Shown: positions 33,343-48,786, counted from the stretch's first letter. The stretch: DNA of 64,000 bases from Ectopseudomonas mendocina (GCF_008041835.1 NZ_VRYE01000052.1:1-64000); one strand, 5' to 3'. The notes: generated by a model from the letters alone, not told the origin. Numbers and translations: made by a program.

Positions 33343-35088
33343 ATGGATATCCAACGTTCGATCCTGATCGTCGCCCTGGCAGTCGTGTCCTACCTCATGG
33401 TCCTGCAATGGAACGAGGACTATGGCCAGGCTGCCCTGCCAGCCGAGGTTAGTACCTCGACCGCTGCGACGCCCGCTCTGCCCGACACACCTGCGGCAAC
33501 CGCCAGCACCGGTAACGACGACATTCCTACTGCCGTGGCCGAGCCAACTGCAGCAGCCGTTGCACCGACTGCCGCTGCCAGCGATGAGCTGATTCGTGTC
33601 AAAACCGACGTGCTCGATCTGGCCATCGACCCGCGTGGTGGCGATATCGTGCAATTGCGTCTGCCGCAGTACCCGCGTCGCCAGGATCGTCCGGACGTCC
33701 CCTTCCAGCTGTTCGACAACGGCAACGAGCGGACTTACCTGGCGCAAAGTGGCCTGATCGGCCAGAACGCACCAGACAGCTCCAGCCGTCGTGCCCTGTG
33801 GTCGAGCGAAAAGCAAAGCTATGAAATGGCGGCTGACCAGAACAGCCTGGTGGTCGACCTGACCTACAGCGAAAATGGCATCAGCTACATCAAGCGCTTC
33901 AGCTTCAAGCGTGGTCTCAACCCGCAGTGCTCGGCGCGCGAGCAAGAGCTGAAGAAACCTGGCTGCATCGATCCGTCCGCCTACCAAGTCGACGTGCGTT
34001 ACCTGATCGACAACCAGAGTGACCAGGCCTGGAGCGGCAATCTGTTCGCCCAGCTCAAGCGCGACAACAGTGGTGATCCGTCCTCGACCACCGCCACTGG
34101 CACCGCCACCTATCTGGGCGCCGCACTGTGGACCAGCGAAGAGCCCTATAAGAAGGTGTCGATGAAGGACATGGACAAGCAGTCCTTCAAGGAAACCGTG
34201 CAGGGCGGCTGGGTTGCCTGGCTGCAGCACTACTTCGTCACCGCCTGGGTGCCGAGCAAGGACAGCACCAACCTGGTACAGACCCGCAAGGACAGCCAGG
34301 GTAACTACATCGTTGGTTTCACCGGCCCGTCCTTGCAAATCCCTGCCGGCGCCCAGGGCGAAACCGGCGCCATTCTGTATGCCGGCCCCAAACTGCAGGA
34401 ACATCTCGCCACCCTGTCTCCAGGCCTGGAGCTGACCGTTGACTACGGCTTCCTGTGGTTCCTCGCACAGCCGATCTTCTGGCTGCTGGAAGTGATCCAT
34501 GGTCTGCTCGGTAACTGGGGTTGGTCGATCATCGTCCTGACCATCATCATCAAGCTGATTTTCTTCCCGCTGTCGGCTGCCAGCTATCGCTCGATGGCCC
34601 GTATGCGTGCCGTCTCGCCGAAACTGCAGGCGCTGAAGGAACAGTTCGGTGACGATCGCCAGAAGATGTCCCAGGCGATGATGGAGCTGTACAAGAAAGA
34701 GAAGATCAATCCGCTGGGCGGCTGCTTGCCGATTCTGGTGCAGATGCCGGTATTCCTCGCCCTGTACTGGGTGCTGCTGGAATCCGTCGAGATGCGTCAG
34801 ACGCCCTGGCTGCTGTGGATAACCGACCTGTCGATCAAGGATCCGTTCTTCATCCTGCCGATCATCATGGGCGCGACCATGTTCATTCAGCAGCAGCTCA
34901 ACCCGACCCCGCCGGACCCCATGCAGGCCCGTGTACTGAAGCTGATGCCGATCATCTTCACCTTCTTCTTCCTGTGGTTCCCGGCTGGTCTGGTGCTGTA
35001 CTGGGTGGTCAACAACTGCCTGTCCATCGCCCAGCAGTGGTACATTACGCGCAAGATCGAAGCGGCAGCGAAACCGGCCAACGCCTGA
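33343..35088 (+). CDS. yidC: Membrane protein insertase YidC
   Basis: YidC inserts and folds inner-membrane proteins, with or without Sec. The N-terminal segment ILIVALAVVSYLMVLQW (residues 6-22) is the first membrane helix. A long Ala/Thr/Pro-rich linker and the periplasmic domain follow. The conserved insertase core begins near residue 365 (GFLWFLAQPIFWLLEVIHGL) and includes GCLPILVQMPVFLALYWVL. At 581 aa it is the gammaproteobacterial type. A DnaA-box 9-mer lies in its coding sequence at 34814-34822. Confidence 0.97.
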   Translation: MDIQRSILIVALAVVSYLMVLQWNEDYGQAALPAEVSTSTAATPALPDTPAATASTGNDDIPTAVAEPTAAAVAPTAAASDELIRVKTDVLDLAIDPRGGDIVQLRLPQYPRRQDRPDVPFQLFDNGNERTYLAQSGLIGQNAPDSSSRRALWSSEKQSYEMAADQNSLVVDLTYSENGISYIKRFSFKRGLNPQCSAREQELKKPGCIDPSAYQVDVRYLIDNQSDQAWSGNLFAQLKRDNSGDPSSTTATGTATYLGAALWTSEEPYKKVSMKDMDKQSFKETVQGGWVAWLQHYFVTAWVPSKDSTNLVQTRKDSQGNYIVGFTGPSLQIPAGAQGETGAILYAGPKLQEHLATLSPGLELTVDYGFLWFLAQPIFWLLEVIHGLLGNWGWSIIVLTIIIKLIFFPLSAASYRSMARMRAVSPKLQALKEQFGDDRQKMSQAMMELYKKEKINPLGGCLPILVQMPVFLALYWVLLESVEMRQTPWLLWITDLSIKDPFFILPIIMGATMFIQQQLNPTPPDPMQARVLKLMPIIFTFFFLWFPAGLVLYWVVNNCLSIAQQWYITRKIEAAAKPANA

Positions 35089-35114
35089 TTCGCCAAGGCT
35101 TCCAAGCATCAAGC

Positions 35115-35140
35115 AAACGCCCCATGATTGGGGCGTTTTG
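35115..35140 (+). terminator. Terminator after yidC
   Basis: AAACGCCCC-ATGATT-GGGGCGTTTT forms a stem with a short T run 27 nt beyond the yidC stop. Confidence 0.8.
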
Positions 35141-35166
35141 CTATCCAAACATTTGTCGTAAGAGCG

Positions 35167-35211
35167 AGCTCTGCTCGCGAATCGCTGTATCGACAAGCTT
35201 CGCGAGCAGAG
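35167..35211. repeat. Inverted repeat CTCTGCTCGCGAA / TTCGCGAGCAGAG
   Basis: Two exact inverted 13-mers about 19 bp apart in the yidC-mnmE gap, a REP-type unit of different sequence from the others in the window. Confidence 0.65.
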
Positions 35212-35265
35212 AATCAGGCTTCCCCCTCGCTCCCATATTCAGCCGTACGCATCGAGTAAACCGCC

Positions 35266-36633
35266 ATGAGCCATGCCCGAGACACCATTGCCGCCGTCGC
35301 CACTGCCCAGGGTCGGGGTGGTGTGGGCATCGTGCGGGTATCCGGTCCTCTTGCAGGTCAATTGGCTCAGGCCATCTGCCGACGCGAGTTGAAGCCGCGC
35401 TTCGCTCATCACGGGCCGTTCTATGGCGAGAGCGAGCTGACGCTGGATGAAGGTCTGGCCATCTACTTTCCTGGCCCCAACTCCTTCACTGGTGAAGACG
35501 TACTGGAACTTCAGGGCCACGGTGGCCCGGTGGTGCTCGATCTGCTGCTGCGCCGCTGCATGGCGCTGGGGGCACGCCTGGCGCGTCCTGGTGAGTTCAG
35601 CGAACGCGCCTTCCTCAATGACAAGCTCGACCTGGCTCAGGCCGAGGCCATCGCCGATCTGATCGAAGCCAGCTCCGAACAGGCCGCACGCAATGCCCTG
35701 CGTTCGCTGCAGGGCGAGTTCTCCAAACGCGTGCATGCACTGACCGAGTCTTTGATCCAGCTACGCATCTACGTCGAAGCCGCCATCGACTTCCCCGAGG
35801 AAGAGATCGACTTTCTCGCCGATGGCCATGTGCTGAGCCAGCTCGACAGCGTGCGTACAGACTTATCCACAGTATTGCGCGAAGCGGGCCAGGGCGCCTT
35901 GCTGCGCGACGGCATGACCGTGGTCATCGCCGGCCGGCCCAATGCCGGCAAATCCAGCCTGCTCAATGCCCTGGCCGGCCGTGAAGCGGCCATCGTCACC
36001 GATATCGCCGGCACCACCCGCGATGTGCTGCGCGAACATATCCACATCGACGGCATGCCCCTGCACGTGGTCGACACCGCCGGCCTGCGTGATACCGATG
36101 ATCAGGTCGAGCGCATCGGCGTGGAGCGTGCGCTCAAGGCCATCAGCGAGGCAGACCGTGTGCTGCTGGTGGTGGACTCCACCGCGCCAGAAGCCGCCGA
36201 TCCTTTCGCCCTGTGGCCAGAGTTTCTGGAACAGCGCCCGAATCCGGCACACGTCACCCTGATCCGTAACAAGGCCGATCTCTCCGGCGAGGCAGTGACA
36301 CTTGAAACCAGCGCCGATGGCCATGTCACCCTCAGCCTGTCGGCCAAATCTGCCGATGGCCTGGAACTGCTGCGCGAGCACCTGAAGGCCTGCATGGGTT
36401 ATCAACAGACCGCAGAGAGCGGCTTCAGCGCGCGGCGGCGCCACCTCGAAGCGCTGCATCAGGCCGAGCAGCACCTCGAGCACGGCCGCAACCAGCTCAC
36501 CCTGATGGGCGCGGGTGAACTGCTGGCCGAGGATCTGCGTATGGCCCAACAAGCCCTGGGCGAGATCACCGGTGCCTTCAGCAGCGACGATCTGCTGGGA
36601 CGCATCTTCTCCAGCTTCTGTATTGGCAAGTGA
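35266..36633 (+). CDS. mnmE: tRNA modification GTPase MnmE
   Basis: MnmE with MnmG forms cmnm5 at U34 of certain tRNAs. The N-terminal folate-binding domain covers residues 1-120 ([20 protein letters not shown]). The GTPase domain within the helical domain has G1 [15 protein letters not shown]2 GTTRD, G3 DTAGLR and G4 NKAD. The C-terminus is FCIGK with the conserved Cys. At 455 aa it is full length. A perfect DnaA box lies at 35863-35871 inside the gene. Confidence 0.97.
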   Translation: MSHARDTIAAVATAQGRGGVGIVRVSGPLAGQLAQAICRRELKPRFAHHGPFYGESELTLDEGLAIYFPGPNSFTGEDVLELQGHGGPVVLDLLLRRCMALGARLARPGEFSERAFLNDKLDLAQAEAIADLIEASSEQAARNALRSLQGEFSKRVHALTESLIQLRIYVEAAIDFPEEEIDFLADGHVLSQLDSVRTDLSTVLREAGQGALLRDGMTVVIAGRPNAGKSSLLNALAGREAAIVTDIAGTTRDVLREHIHIDGMPLHVVDTAGLRDTDDQVERIGVERALKAISEADRVLLVVDSTAPEAADPFALWPEFLEQRPNPAHVTLIRNKADLSGEAVTLETSADGHVTLSLSAKSADGLELLREHLKACMGYQQTAESGFSARRRHLEALHQAEQHLEHGRNQLTLMGAGELLAEDLRMAQQALGEITGAFSSDDLLGRIFSSFCIGK

Positions 36634-36659
36634 AACCAAATACTCAGGCGCTCTGCACT

Positions 36660-37240
36660 CACTGTCCTCTTATCCACAGCTAGCCTGTAGGAGCGGATTT
36701 ATCCGCGAAAAGAGCATAGGTCGCGCCGTCAATCCGCCTCTTCCTGCCTCCCCGGATTTCATCCAGGCTACGAACTGCAGGTCAGACGCAGGCTGCGTCT
36801 CACGCTGACACCGATGGCAATCGTCGGCTCGCCCAGCCCACCTTACACAAGCTTGAGACCCCTTAAGGGCTGACACGGCACTTTGACAATGCCCGATTTT
36901 CAGCCGAAATCCGGGTGTTCTGAAGAGTTATTCATAGCGAAATAAACCCTGTGGAAAACATCCCTTGAGCCCTGCCCATAACCCTATGACAAAGCTGGGC
37001 GTAACTACCCCTGTGGGTAACTAGCACTTTCATCCACAGTGGTTCAGCAGCTTGCCCAGCGGAACCGAGCAGGAATGACACAGGCTTATCATTCGCTGTA
37101 CACCAGTAGCAGCAAGGCTTGTAAAGCTTTATCCACAGAAAAGGCTCCCTCTATACATAAACATAAAGAACAAGCTTTATAAAAATTCTCTCTTTTTTAT
37201 TCTTTATAAGCCTGAGCGTACTTTTCACCAGGAAGGGGTC
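36660..37240. other. Second origin-like region between mnmE and mnmG
   Basis: This 746-bp gap holds perfect DnaA boxes at 36670-36678 and 37129-37137. Near matches lie at 36950-36958 (TGTGGAAAA), 37012-37020 (TGTGGGTAA) and 37086-37094 (TTATCATTC). An AT-rich stretch from 37152 (TATACATAAACATAAAGAAC) to 37208 follows. The order and spacing copy those in oriC (62, 74 and 43 bp between successive motifs). A REP-like unit (GTAGGAGCGGATTTATCCGCG) and a TTTCATCCAGGCTACG unit lie at its left edge (36688-36775). Confidence 0.75.
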
Positions 37241-37379
37241 ATCAGGTAAAGGCTCGAGGAGAGAGGAACACAGCCAAGCAGCTGGCTATTTTTTGTGCAG
37301 AGGCTTCATTCAGCAGGTTGAAGTCCCTATACTTGCCGCCTTTCTTTCAGACCCCTTCTCAACAGGCACGAGGTGCGTG

Positions 37380-39271
<1,892 letters not shown>

Positions 39272-39272
<1 letters not shown>

Positions 39273-39916
39273 TGTCGGTCACTCAACGTCACGCCGAAGA
39301 ACTGCTCCAGGGCGCCCGCGAACTGGGTATCGAGCTCAGCGCGTTGCAACAGGAACAACTGCTCGCCTACCTGGGCCTGCTGATCAAGTGGAACAAGGCC
39401 TACAACCTTACCGCGGTGCGCGACCCCGACGAGATGGTCTCGCGCCATCTGCTCGACAGCCTGTCAGTGGTGCCGTTCGTGGCCGAACTGGGGGATAACT
39501 GGCTGGACGTCGGCAGCGGCGGCGGCATGCCCGGTGTACCGCTGGCGATCATGTTCCCCGAGCGCCGCTTCACGCTGCTCGACTCCAACGGCAAGAAGAC
39601 TCGTTTTCTGGTGCAGGTGAAGCTGGAGCTGAAACTCGCCAACCTCGAGGTTGTCCACAACCGGGTCGAAGCGTATCGACCGGAGCAGCCTTTCGACGGC
39701 ATCAGCTCGCGGGCTTTCAGCAGCCTGGAAGATTTCAGCAACTGGACGCGCCACCTCGGCAACGCCGACACGCACTGGCTTGCGATGAAGGGCGTGCACC
39801 CGGATGACGAGCTGCAGGCGCTGCCGACGGACTTCCGTCTCAGTGCCACGCACGTGTTGCGGGTTCCCGGTTGCCAAGGCCAACGCCATCTGTTGATACT
39901 GCGTCGCTCGGTCTAA
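39272..39916 (+). CDS. rsmG: 16S rRNA (guanine-527-N7)-methyltransferase RsmG
   Basis: RsmG methylates G527 of 16S rRNA; its loss gives low-level streptomycin resistance in many bacteria. The SAM-binding motif [20 protein letters not shown] lies near residue 72, after the family helix [20 protein letters not shown]. At 214 aa it is normal. The ATG overlaps the mnmG stop by 1 nt (TGATG). Confidence 0.97.
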
Positions 39917-39927
39917 GGGGAAAGAAG

Positions 39928-40716
39928 ATGGCCAAGGTATTCGCGATCGCCAATCAGAAAGGCGGCGTGGGCAAAACCACGACGTGCATCAACCTGGCTG
40001 CTTCACTGGTAGCGACCAAGCGCCGCGTGCTGCTGATCGACCTCGACCCGCAGGGCAATGCGACCATGGGCAGCGGCATCGACAAGCACGCCCTCGAGCA
40101 CTCGATCTACGACGTGCTGATCGGCGAATGCGACCTGGGCCAGGCCATGCAGTTTTCCGAACACGGTGGCTACCAGTTGCTGCCGGCCAACCGCGATCTG
40201 ACCGCTGCGGAAGTGGCATTGCTGGAAATGAAGATGAAGGAAAGCCGCCTGCGTTATGCTCTGGCGCCGATCCGCGAGAACTACGATTACATCCTCATCG
40301 ACTGCCCGCCGTCGCTGAACATGCTGACCATCAACGCCCTAGTCGCCGCCGATGGCGTGATCATCCCCATGCAGTGCGAGTATTACGCGCTCGAGGGCTT
40401 GTCCGATCTGGTCAACAGCATCCAGCGCATCGCCCAACTGCTCAATCCCAAGCTGCAGATCGAAGGTCTGCTGCGCACCATGTACGACCCGCGTATCAGC
40501 CTGACCAACGACGTCACCGCTCAGCTCAAGGAACACTTCGGCGACAAGCTGTATGACGCCGTGATTCCGCGCAATGTGCGCCTGGCCGAGGCGCCGAGCT
40601 TCGGCATGCCGGCGCTGGTCTACGACAAACAATCCCGTGGTGCCATCGCCTACCTGGCCTTGGCCGGCGAGCTGGTGCGCCGTCAGCGCGCCGCCGCGAA
40701 AACCGCTACCGCTTAA
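39928..40716 (+). CDS. parA: Chromosome partitioning ATPase ParA (Soj)
   Basis: ParA is a Walker-type ATPase that moves ParB-parS complexes apart. The deviant Walker A is NQKGGVGKTTTCINLAASL (residues about 9-27), Walker A' region DLDPQGNATMGSGID, and the Walker B region YDYILIDCPPSLN. I chose ATG 39928 (GGGGAAAGAAG before it), giving 262 aa; the open frame reaches into rsmG but lacks family likeness there. parB follows 11 nt later and two parS sites lie in recF. Confidence 0.97.
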   Translation: MAKVFAIANQKGGVGKTTTCINLAASLVATKRRVLLIDLDPQGNATMGSGIDKHALEHSIYDVLIGECDLGQAMQFSEHGGYQLLPANRDLTAAEVALLEMKMKESRLRYALAPIRENYDYILIDCPPSLNMLTINALVAADGVIIPMQCEYYALEGLSDLVNSIQRIAQLLNPKLQIEGLLRTMYDPRISLTNDVTAQLKEHFGDKLYDAVIPRNVRLAEAPSFGMPALVYDKQSRGAIAYLALAGELVRRQRAAAKTATA

Positions 40717-40727
40717 GGAACATCCGC

Positions 40728-41597
40728 ATGGCTGCGAAGAAACGAGGTCTGGGTCGAGGTCTGGACGCCCTGCTTGGCGGCAACACCGTCAGCGCATTGC
40801 AGGAAGAAGCCGCCCAGGTCGATACCCGTGAGCTGCAATACGTGCCGCTGGAGTTGATCCAGCGCGGCAAGTACCAGCCGCGTCGCGACATGGACCAGAC
40901 TGCGCTGGAAGAACTCGCCGCCTCCATCCGCGCCCAGGGCGTGATGCAACCCATCGTGCTGCGTCCCATCGGTAACGGCCGTTTCGAGATCGTTGCCGGT
41001 GAACGCCGTTGGCGGGCCAGCCAACTGGCTGGTCAGGACAAGATCCCGGCCATGGTCCGGGATCTGCCGGATGAAGCCGCCATCGCCATGGCGCTGATTG
41101 AGAACATCCAGCGCGAAGACCTCAACCCCATCGAGGAAGCCGTGGCCCTGCAGCGCCTGCAGCAGGAATTCGAGCTGACCCAGCAGCAGGTCGCCGATGC
41201 CGTCGGCAAATCCCGCGTCACCATCACCAACCTCCTGCGTCTGATCGCCCTGCCCGAAGAGATCAAGACCCTGCTCGCTCATGGCGATCTGGAAATGGGC
41301 CATGCGCGTGCGCTGCTCGGTTTACCCCTGGAGCAGCAGGTCGAAGCGGCGCGACACGTTGTCGCACGCGGCCTGACCGTTCGTCAGACCGAGGCGCTGG
41401 TGCGCCAGTGGCTGAGTGCCAAACCGGCCCCGGTTAAAGCCAAGGCCGATCCGGACATCAGCCGCCTGGAACAGAAGCTCGCAGAGCGTCTGGGCTCGCC
41501 GGTACAGATCAAGCACGGTAGCAAGGGCAAAGGGCAACTGGTGATCCGTTACAGTTCACTCGACGAATTGCAGGGCGTACTGGCGCACATTCGTTGA
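40728..41597 (+). CDS. parB: Chromosome partitioning protein ParB (Spo0J)
   Basis: ParB is the CTP-dependent clamp that loads at parS. The N-terminal ParA-interaction motif is KRGLGRGLDALLGG. The nuclease-like CTP-binding domain has QPIVLRPIG and AGERRWRASQLAG. The helix-turn-helix is ELTQQQVADAVGKSRVTITN. The C-terminal dimer domain ends at residue 289. Length and layout are standard. Confidence 0.97.
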   Translation: MAAKKRGLGRGLDALLGGNTVSALQEEAAQVDTRELQYVPLELIQRGKYQPRRDMDQTALEELAASIRAQGVMQPIVLRPIGNGRFEIVAGERRWRASQLAGQDKIPAMVRDLPDEAAIAMALIENIQREDLNPIEEAVALQRLQQEFELTQQQVADAVGKSRVTITNLLRLIALPEEIKTLLAHGDLEMGHARALLGLPLEQQVEAARHVVARGLTVRQTEALVRQWLSAKPAPVKAKADPDISRLEQKLAERLGSPVQIKHGSKGKGQLVIRYSSLDELQGVLAHIR

Positions 41598-41641
41598 AAC
41601 AATTCAGCCTGTAGTCCTGGTCCACTGCTACTACAGCATGG

Positions 41642-41670
41642 TTGATCAGGCGTAGGCAGGCCCATATACT
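41642..41670 (+). promoter_or_regulatory. Candidate sigma-70 promoter of the atp operon
   Basis: TTGATC (41642-41647), 17-bp spacer, TATACT (41665-41670), 57 bp upstream of the atpI start. Good match to consensus in the 130-bp gap after parB. Confidence 0.65.
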
Positions 41671-41727
41671 CCCCGCGCAATTTTGTCGGCTATGAGCCGA
41701 GATTCGGCGGCTTTATGGGAGAGGTCG

Positions 41728-42117
41728 ATGGGCATCCCCAGTAAGGCCCCGTTTCATCGTCAGCCAGGTTTTCCGATCCTGATTTTTCAGGCCATCGTGA
41801 CGGCTGCAATTGCAGTGGTTTTTGCCATCAGTGGCGGATGGGTTGCGGCCTATTCGGCATTGTTGGGTGGGCTGATCGCCCTGTTGGCCAACGCGTATTT
41901 TACATTCAAGGCCTTTCGTTATTTTGGCGCGCGTTCGGCCCGAGCCATCGTCCAGTCGATCTGGGCCGGGGCCATGGGTAAATGGATTATCACGGCAGTG
42001 CTGTTTGCACTGGCGTTCGTAGGGGTTGAACCACTTGCACCGATGCAGCTGTTCATCGGTTATCTGCTGGCCCTGTTGGCAGCAGCCTGTGCACCCCTGC
42101 TCATGAAAGTTTTCTGA
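41728..42117 (+). CDS. atpI: ATP synthase subunit I
   Basis: AtpI aids assembly of the c-ring of the F1Fo ATP synthase. The 129-aa protein has about four membrane segments, including ILIFQAIVTAAIAVVFAISG, WVAAYSALLGGLIALLANAY and LFIGYLLALLAAACAPLL. ATG 41728 is chosen for the GGGAGAGG just before it. It opens the atp operon as usual; atpB follows 24 nt later. Confidence 0.9.
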   Translation: MGIPSKAPFHRQPGFPILIFQAIVTAAIAVVFAISGGWVAAYSALLGGLIALLANAYFTFKAFRYFGARSARAIVQSIWAGAMGKWIITAVLFALAFVGVEPLAPMQLFIGYLLALLAAACAPLLMKVF

Positions 42118-42960
<843 letters not shown>

Positions 42961-43001
42961 TCGACATCGAAAAACCCGAAACCCCTAACTCGTAACCTTA
43001 A

Positions 43002-43253
<252 letters not shown>

Positions 43254-43267
43254 GAGTTCCTGAGTTC

Positions 43268-43291
43268 GAGGCAGCAGGACACTGCTGCCTC
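43268..43291 (+). other. Intercistronic hairpin between atpE and atpF
   Basis: GAGGCAGCAG-GACA-CTGCTGCCTC is a perfect 10-bp stem. It may stabilise the atpE message, which is needed in many copies per complex. There is a weak T run, so partial termination is also possible. Confidence 0.6.
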
Positions 43292-43338
43292 TTCAGGCTT
43301 TTCTTCCCTGAACACGAGATAGCACGAGGTAAATCGCT

Positions 43339-43809
43339 GTGAACATTAACCTGACCCTGTTCGGTCAAACGATTGCCTTCGCTATTTTCGTCTGGTTCTG
43401 CATGAAGTTCGTATGGCCGCCGCTGACGCAGGCCATGCAGGAACGCCAGAAGAAAATCGCAGAAGGTCTGGATGCTGCCGGGCGCGCCGAGCGCGATCTG
43501 CAGTTGGCCCAGGAACGCGCTGCCCAGATGCTTCGTGAAACCAAAGAGCAAGCTGCCGAGATTCTCGACCGGGCGAACAAGACCGCCAACGCAATCGTCG
43601 AAGAAGCCAAGGCTCAGGCCCGCTCCGAAGGTGAAAAGCTGATCGCTGGCGCCAAAGCCGAAATCGATCTGGAAGTGAACCGTGCCAAGGATCAACTGCG
43701 TGCACAGGTAGCAGCTCTGGCTGTCACCGGCGCCGAGCAGATCCTGCAGTCCACCGTGGACGGCGCTGCGCACAACGATCTGGTCGCAAAACTGGCCTCT
43801 CAACTCTAA
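43339..43809 (+). CDS. atpF: ATP synthase Fo subunit b
   Basis: Subunit b is the peripheral stalk. A single N-terminal membrane helix ([20 protein letters not shown]) leads into a long charged alpha-helical coiled coil ([20 protein letters not shown] onward). At 156 aa it is typical. Start is GTG at 43339. atpH follows 12 nt later. Confidence 0.96.
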   Translation: MNINLTLFGQTIAFAIFVWFCMKFVWPPLTQAMQERQKKIAEGLDAAGRAERDLQLAQERAAQMLRETKEQAAEILDRANKTANAIVEEAKAQARSEGEKLIAGAKAEIDLEVNRAKDQLRAQVAALAVTGAEQILQSTVDGAAHNDLVAKLASQL

Positions 43810-43821
43810 GCGAGGCTCGCG

Positions 43822-44358
43822 ATGATCAATACCAACACGCTCGCTCGGCCCTACGCGAAAGCTGCGTTTGAGTTTGCCAGTGCTGCACAGCAGGCCGATG
43901 CCTGGCTGAACATGCTGTCGCTGTCCGCTGCTGCGGTTCAAGCGCCGGCCATGGCTCAGCAGTTGGTCAACCCGGCGTTGACCGATGAGCAGAAAGTCAA
44001 TGTGCTGGCGCAGCTCTGTGCCGGTCACATCGACGCTTCGTTCAGCAACTTCCTGCACTCGCTGGGTAGCAACGACCGACTGTCGCTGCTGCCGGTAGTA
44101 CTCGAACAATTCGCTGTGCTGAAGGCTGAAGCCGAACGCGCCCTCGATGTCGAAGTCGAGTCGGCGTTCGAGCTCAGTGCTGAGCAATTGCAAACTCTGG
44201 CTGCCGCCCTTTCCAAGCGGCTCGATCGCACCGTCCAGCCCACGCCCGTGGTCAATCCCGCCCTGATCGGCGGCGTTGTCATTCGTGCAGGTGACCTGGT
44301 CATCGACGGTTCGGTCCGCGGCAAGCTGAACAAGCTGGCCGAAGCGTTGAAATCCTGA
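43822..44358 (+). CDS. atpH: ATP synthase F1 subunit delta
   Basis: Subunit delta joins the peripheral stalk to the F1 head. The N-terminal LARPYAKAAFEFASAAQQAD and the C-terminal PVVNPALIGGVVIRAGDLVI are family signatures. At 178 aa it is of normal length. It sits between atpF and atpA as in other gammaproteobacteria, 15 nt before atpA. Confidence 0.97.
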   Translation: MINTNTLARPYAKAAFEFASAAQQADAWLNMLSLSAAAVQAPAMAQQLVNPALTDEQKVNVLAQLCAGHIDASFSNFLHSLGSNDRLSLLPVVLEQFAVLKAEAERALDVEVESAFELSAEQLQTLAAALSKRLDRTVQPTPVVNPALIGGVVIRAGDLVIDGSVRGKLNKLAEALKS

Positions 44359-44373
44359 TTTGAGGGAACTGGC

Positions 44374-45918
44374 ATGCAGCAATTGAATCCTTCCGAAATT
44401 AGCGAAATCATCAAGCAGCGCATTGAGTCGCTTGATGTATCCGCTCAAGCCCGTAATGAAGGCACCATCGTCAGCGTTTCCGACGGTATCGTGCGCATCT
44501 ACGGCCTCGCCGACGTCATGTACGGTGAGATGATCGAATTCCCTGGTGGCGTGTACGGCATGGCCCTGAACCTGGAGCAAGACTCCGTAGGTGCCGTAGT
44601 ACTGGGTGGTTACCTGACCCTCGCCGAAGGCATGAGCGCCAAGTGCACCGGTCGCATCCTGGAAGTTCCGGTTGGTCCGGAGCTGCTGGGTCGCGTCGTT
44701 GACGCACTGGGCAACCCGATCGACGGCAAAGGCCCGATCAACGCCGCCGCTACTGACGCCGTTGAAAAGGTTGCACCGGGCGTGATCTGGCGTAAGTCGG
44801 TCGATCAGCCGGTGCAGACCGGTTACAAGTCGGTCGATGCCATGATCCCGGTAGGCCGTGGCCAGCGTGAGCTGATCATCGGTGACCGTCAGATCGGTAA
44901 GACAGCTCTGGCCGTCGACGCCATCATCAACCAGAAAGACAGCGGCATCCGTTGCGTCTACGTCGCCATTGGTCAGAAGCAATCGACCATTGCCAACGTG
45001 GTCCGCAAGCTGGAAGAAGCTGGCGCCCTGGCCAACACCATCGTGGTTGCAGCTTCGGCTTCCGAATCCGCTGCCCTGCAGTTCCTCGCGCCGTACTCCG
45101 GTTGCACCATGGGTGAATACTTCCGCGACCGCGGTGAAGATGCCCTGATCGTGTACGACGACCTGTCCAAGCAGGCCGTTGCCTACCGTCAGATCTCCCT
45201 GCTGCTGCGCCGTCCGCCAGGCCGTGAAGCCTACCCGGGCGACGTGTTCTATCTCCACAGTCGTCTGCTGGAGCGCGCTTCCCGCGTTTCCGAAGAGTAC
45301 GTCGAGAAGTTCACCAATGGCGCCGTGAAGGGCAAGACTGGCTCGCTGACCGCTCTGCCGATCATCGAAACCCAGGCCGGTGATGTTTCCGCGTTCGTTC
45401 CGACCAACGTGATCTCGATCACCGACGGTCAGATCTTCCTGGAATCGGCCATGTTCAACTCGGGTATCCGTCCGGCCGTCAACGCCGGTATCTCGGTATC
45501 CCGTGTCGGTGGCGCGGCTCAGACCAAGATCATCAAGAAGCTTTCCGGTGGTATCCGTACCGCTCTGGCTCAGTACCGTGAACTGGCGGCCTTCGCCCAG
45601 TTCGCATCTGACCTGGACGAAGCCACCCGCAAGCAGCTTGAGCATGGTCAGCGCGTAACCGAGCTGATGAAGCAGAAGCAGTATGCGCCGATGTCCATTG
45701 CCGAAATGTCGGTGTCCCTGTACGCAGCCGAGCGTGGCTTCCTGCAGGACGTCGAAGTCGCCAAGGTCATCAGCTTCGAGCAGGCTTTGATCGCCTTCTT
45801 CAAGCGTGATCACGCCGACCTGATGGCGAAGATCAACGAGAAAGGTGACTTCAACGACGAGATCGACGCTGGCCTGAAAGCCGGTATCGAGAAGTTCAAG
45901 GCCACCCAAACCTGGTAA
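44374..45918 (+). CDS. atpA: ATP synthase F1 subunit alpha
   Basis: Subunit alpha carries the non-catalytic nucleotide sites of F1. Walker A is [14 protein letters not shown] near residue 169 and [19 protein letters not shown] contains the alpha/beta signature near residue 366. The N-terminal [20 protein letters not shown] is standard. At 514 aa it is full length. Confidence 0.98.
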   Translation: MQQLNPSEISEIIKQRIESLDVSAQARNEGTIVSVSDGIVRIYGLADVMYGEMIEFPGGVYGMALNLEQDSVGAVVLGGYLTLAEGMSAKCTGRILEVPVGPELLGRVVDALGNPIDGKGPINAAATDAVEKVAPGVIWRKSVDQPVQTGYKSVDAMIPVGRGQRELIIGDRQIGKTALAVDAIINQKDSGIRCVYVAIGQKQSTIANVVRKLEEAGALANTIVVAASASESAALQFLAPYSGCTMGEYFRDRGEDALIVYDDLSKQAVAYRQISLLLRRPPGREAYPGDVFYLHSRLLERASRVSEEYVEKFTNGAVKGKTGSLTALPIIETQAGDVSAFVPTNVISITDGQIFLESAMFNSGIRPAVNAGISVSRVGGAAQTKIIKKLSGGIRTALAQYRELAAFAQFASDLDEATRKQLEHGQRVTELMKQKQYAPMSIAEMSVSLYAAERGFLQDVEVAKVISFEQALIAFFKRDHADLMAKINEKGDFNDEIDAGLKAGIEKFKATQTW

Positions 45919-45923
45919 CCGCA

Positions 45924-45943
45924 GCGGGGGCTTCGGCCCCCGC
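45924..45943 (+). other. Hairpin with TTCG loop between atpA and atpG
   Basis: GCGGGGGC-TTCG-GCCCCCGC is a very stable stem capped by a UUCG-type loop, 6 nt after the atpA stop. Lack of a T run suggests a role in mRNA processing or stability inside the operon. Confidence 0.6.
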
Positions 45944-45966
45944 CTGCTTGAACCAAAAGGTGTGAA

Positions 45967-48254
<2,288 letters not shown>

Positions 48255-48333
48255 GTAACGGGTGCGCCCTCCAGAGGGCGTCCGCGCCGGAGCGGGCAGC
48301 AGCCCGATCCGGCCTCTCAACCGAGGCATTGTT

Positions 48334-48768
48334 ATGGCTATGTCAGTCCACTGCGATATCGTCAGTGCGGAAGAAGAGCTGTTCTCGGGGCTGGTGGAAA
48401 TGGTCATCGCCCACGGTCACCTCGGTGACCTGGGTATCCTGCCGGGCCACACCCCGCTGCTGACCGATCTCAAGCCGGGTCCGGTGCGAGTGATCAAGCA
48501 GGGTGGCACCGAGGAGGTGTTCTACATCTCCGGTGGCTTCCTGGAGGTTCAGCCGAGCATGGTGAAGGTACTTGCCGACACCGCTGTTCGCGCCGGCGAC
48601 CTGGATGAAGCCGCCGCCATCGAGGCGCGCAAGGCGGCCGAGAAGGCGCTGAGCGAAAAGGGCACCGAGTTCGACTACGGCAGTGCGGCAGCACGCCTGG
48701 CCGAGGCAGCTGCCCAGCTGCGCACCATCGAAGAGATGCGCAAGAAGTTCGGCGGCCGCATCCGCTGA
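48334..48768 (+). CDS. atpC: ATP synthase F1 subunit epsilon
   Basis: Subunit epsilon regulates F1 and couples it to the c-ring. The beta-sandwich shows [20 protein letters not shown] and [19 protein letters not shown], followed by the C-terminal helical hairpin rich in Ala, Glu and Lys. ATG 48334 gives 144 aa, as expected; an open frame upstream to 48262 has no family likeness. It is the last gene of the operon. Confidence 0.96.
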   Translation: MAMSVHCDIVSAEEELFSGLVEMVIAHGHLGDLGILPGHTPLLTDLKPGPVRVIKQGGTEEVFYISGGFLEVQPSMVKVLADTAVRAGDLDEAAAIEARKAAEKALSEKGTEFDYGSAAARLAEAAAQLRTIEEMRKKFGGRIR

Positions 48769-48786
48769 TCGCGTATCGCGGTATCA

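Noticed and set aside
33286..35196. 636-codon open frame antisense to yidC
   Set aside because: Covers yidC exactly; no ribosome binding site or homology.
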